From an uncultured Ruminococcus sp. (GTDB lineage: Bacteria; Bacillota; Clostridia; Oscillospirales; Ruminococcaceae), in the NCBI GenBank assembly GCA_946186215.1, contig CAMHMM010000154.1, positions 1-5,365 of the forward strand: DNA of 5,365 nt, written 5' to 3'. The translations under genes and the position numbers were made by a program. Below the pieces are notes generated by a model. The model did not search any database. It was not told the DNA's origin and saw nothing but the letters and a program-made list of their open reading frames with translations. Shown here piece after piece: positions 5,308-5,365 of this stretch (positions are counted from its first letter, which is position 1; every line of letters starts with the position of its first letter).

Positions 5308-5365
5308 GCGAATCTATTTGATATACAGCATTATCACAAGCGGCGTCTGTCATGCCCGCCTGCCG
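5308..5365 (-). other. Possible 3' end of a gene entering from the right
   Basis: Two minus frames stay open from the window edge. One ends in HDRRRL followed by TGA, about 28 nt before the terminator stem. The other ends at a TAG inside the stem. Either could be the tail of the gene whose terminator follows. There is too little sequence to choose or to name a product. Confidence 0.3.
5311..5339 (-). promoter_or_regulatory. Weak candidate promoter for the membrane protein-transferase pair
   Basis: TTGTGA (5339-5334) and TAGATT (5316-5311) are separated by 17 nt, each matching 4 of 6 consensus bases. Transcription would begin near 5304, within the terminator stem, so such transcripts would lack the intact hairpin. 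There is no room for a promoter between the terminator and the gene. The alternative is read-through from upstream. Confidence 0.25.

Noticed and set aside
1..5365. Mobile elements, CRISPR arrays, tRNA or rRNA genes, toxin-antitoxin or phage genes
   Set aside because: I looked for transposase motifs, terminal inverted repeats, regularly spaced repeats and cloverleaf-like stretches and saw none. The window is core metabolism with short intergenic regions.

Overview
The window reads as a chromosomal segment of a mid-GC Gram-positive anaerobe. A Clostridia member close to Ruminococcus/Oscillospiraceae is my best guess. The reasons are an enoyl-ACP reductase of the FabK flavoprotein type instead of FabI, strong GGAGG-type ribosome sites, tight gene packing and intrinsic terminators. 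The genus is inference. Every recognisable gene lies on the minus strand, so transcription runs from high to low coordinates.

Layout in transcription order. At 5308-5365 there is the probable tail of a gene outside the window, followed by a strong intrinsic terminator (5283-5307). Next comes a two-gene unit: a YgjV-like membrane protein (4723-5256) overlapping by ATGA a short Sfp-type 4'-phosphopantetheinyl transferase (4226-4726). That unit ends in a perfect 10-bp hairpin (4178-4208). A gene-free stretch of about 300 bases follows. It holds a good sigma-A-type promoter (4056-4085) and a leader of about 130 nt with repeated and competing hairpin elements. The second unit is the type II fatty-acid synthesis operon fabH (2925-3917), fabK (1972-2907), fabG (1178-1912) and fabF (1-1152). 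fabF is cut by the window edge just before its C-terminal motif. Gaps are 17 nt (fabH-fabK), 59 nt with a perfect 9-bp hairpin (fabK-fabG) and 25 nt (fabG-fabF).

How the genes work together. FabH condenses acetyl-CoA with malonyl-ACP to start the chain. FabF carries out the later condensations, FabG reduces the 3-ketoacyl-ACP and FabK reduces the enoyl-ACP. The dehydratase (fabZ), the malonyl transferase (fabD), acyl carrier protein and acetyl-CoA carboxylase are not in the window, and could lie beyond its left edge or elsewhere. The phosphopantetheinyl transferase makes the kind of modification that acyl carrier protein needs. This gives a plausible functional link between the two units, but the sequence does not show what its target is.

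All catalytic residues I could check in the five enzymes are present, and I saw no frameshift. I found no RNA gene, mobile element, CRISPR array or previously unknown system. The less ordinary signals are the fabH leader, the fabK-fabG hairpin, and a 12-nt repeat that places the same sequence at the start of fabK and just after its stop.
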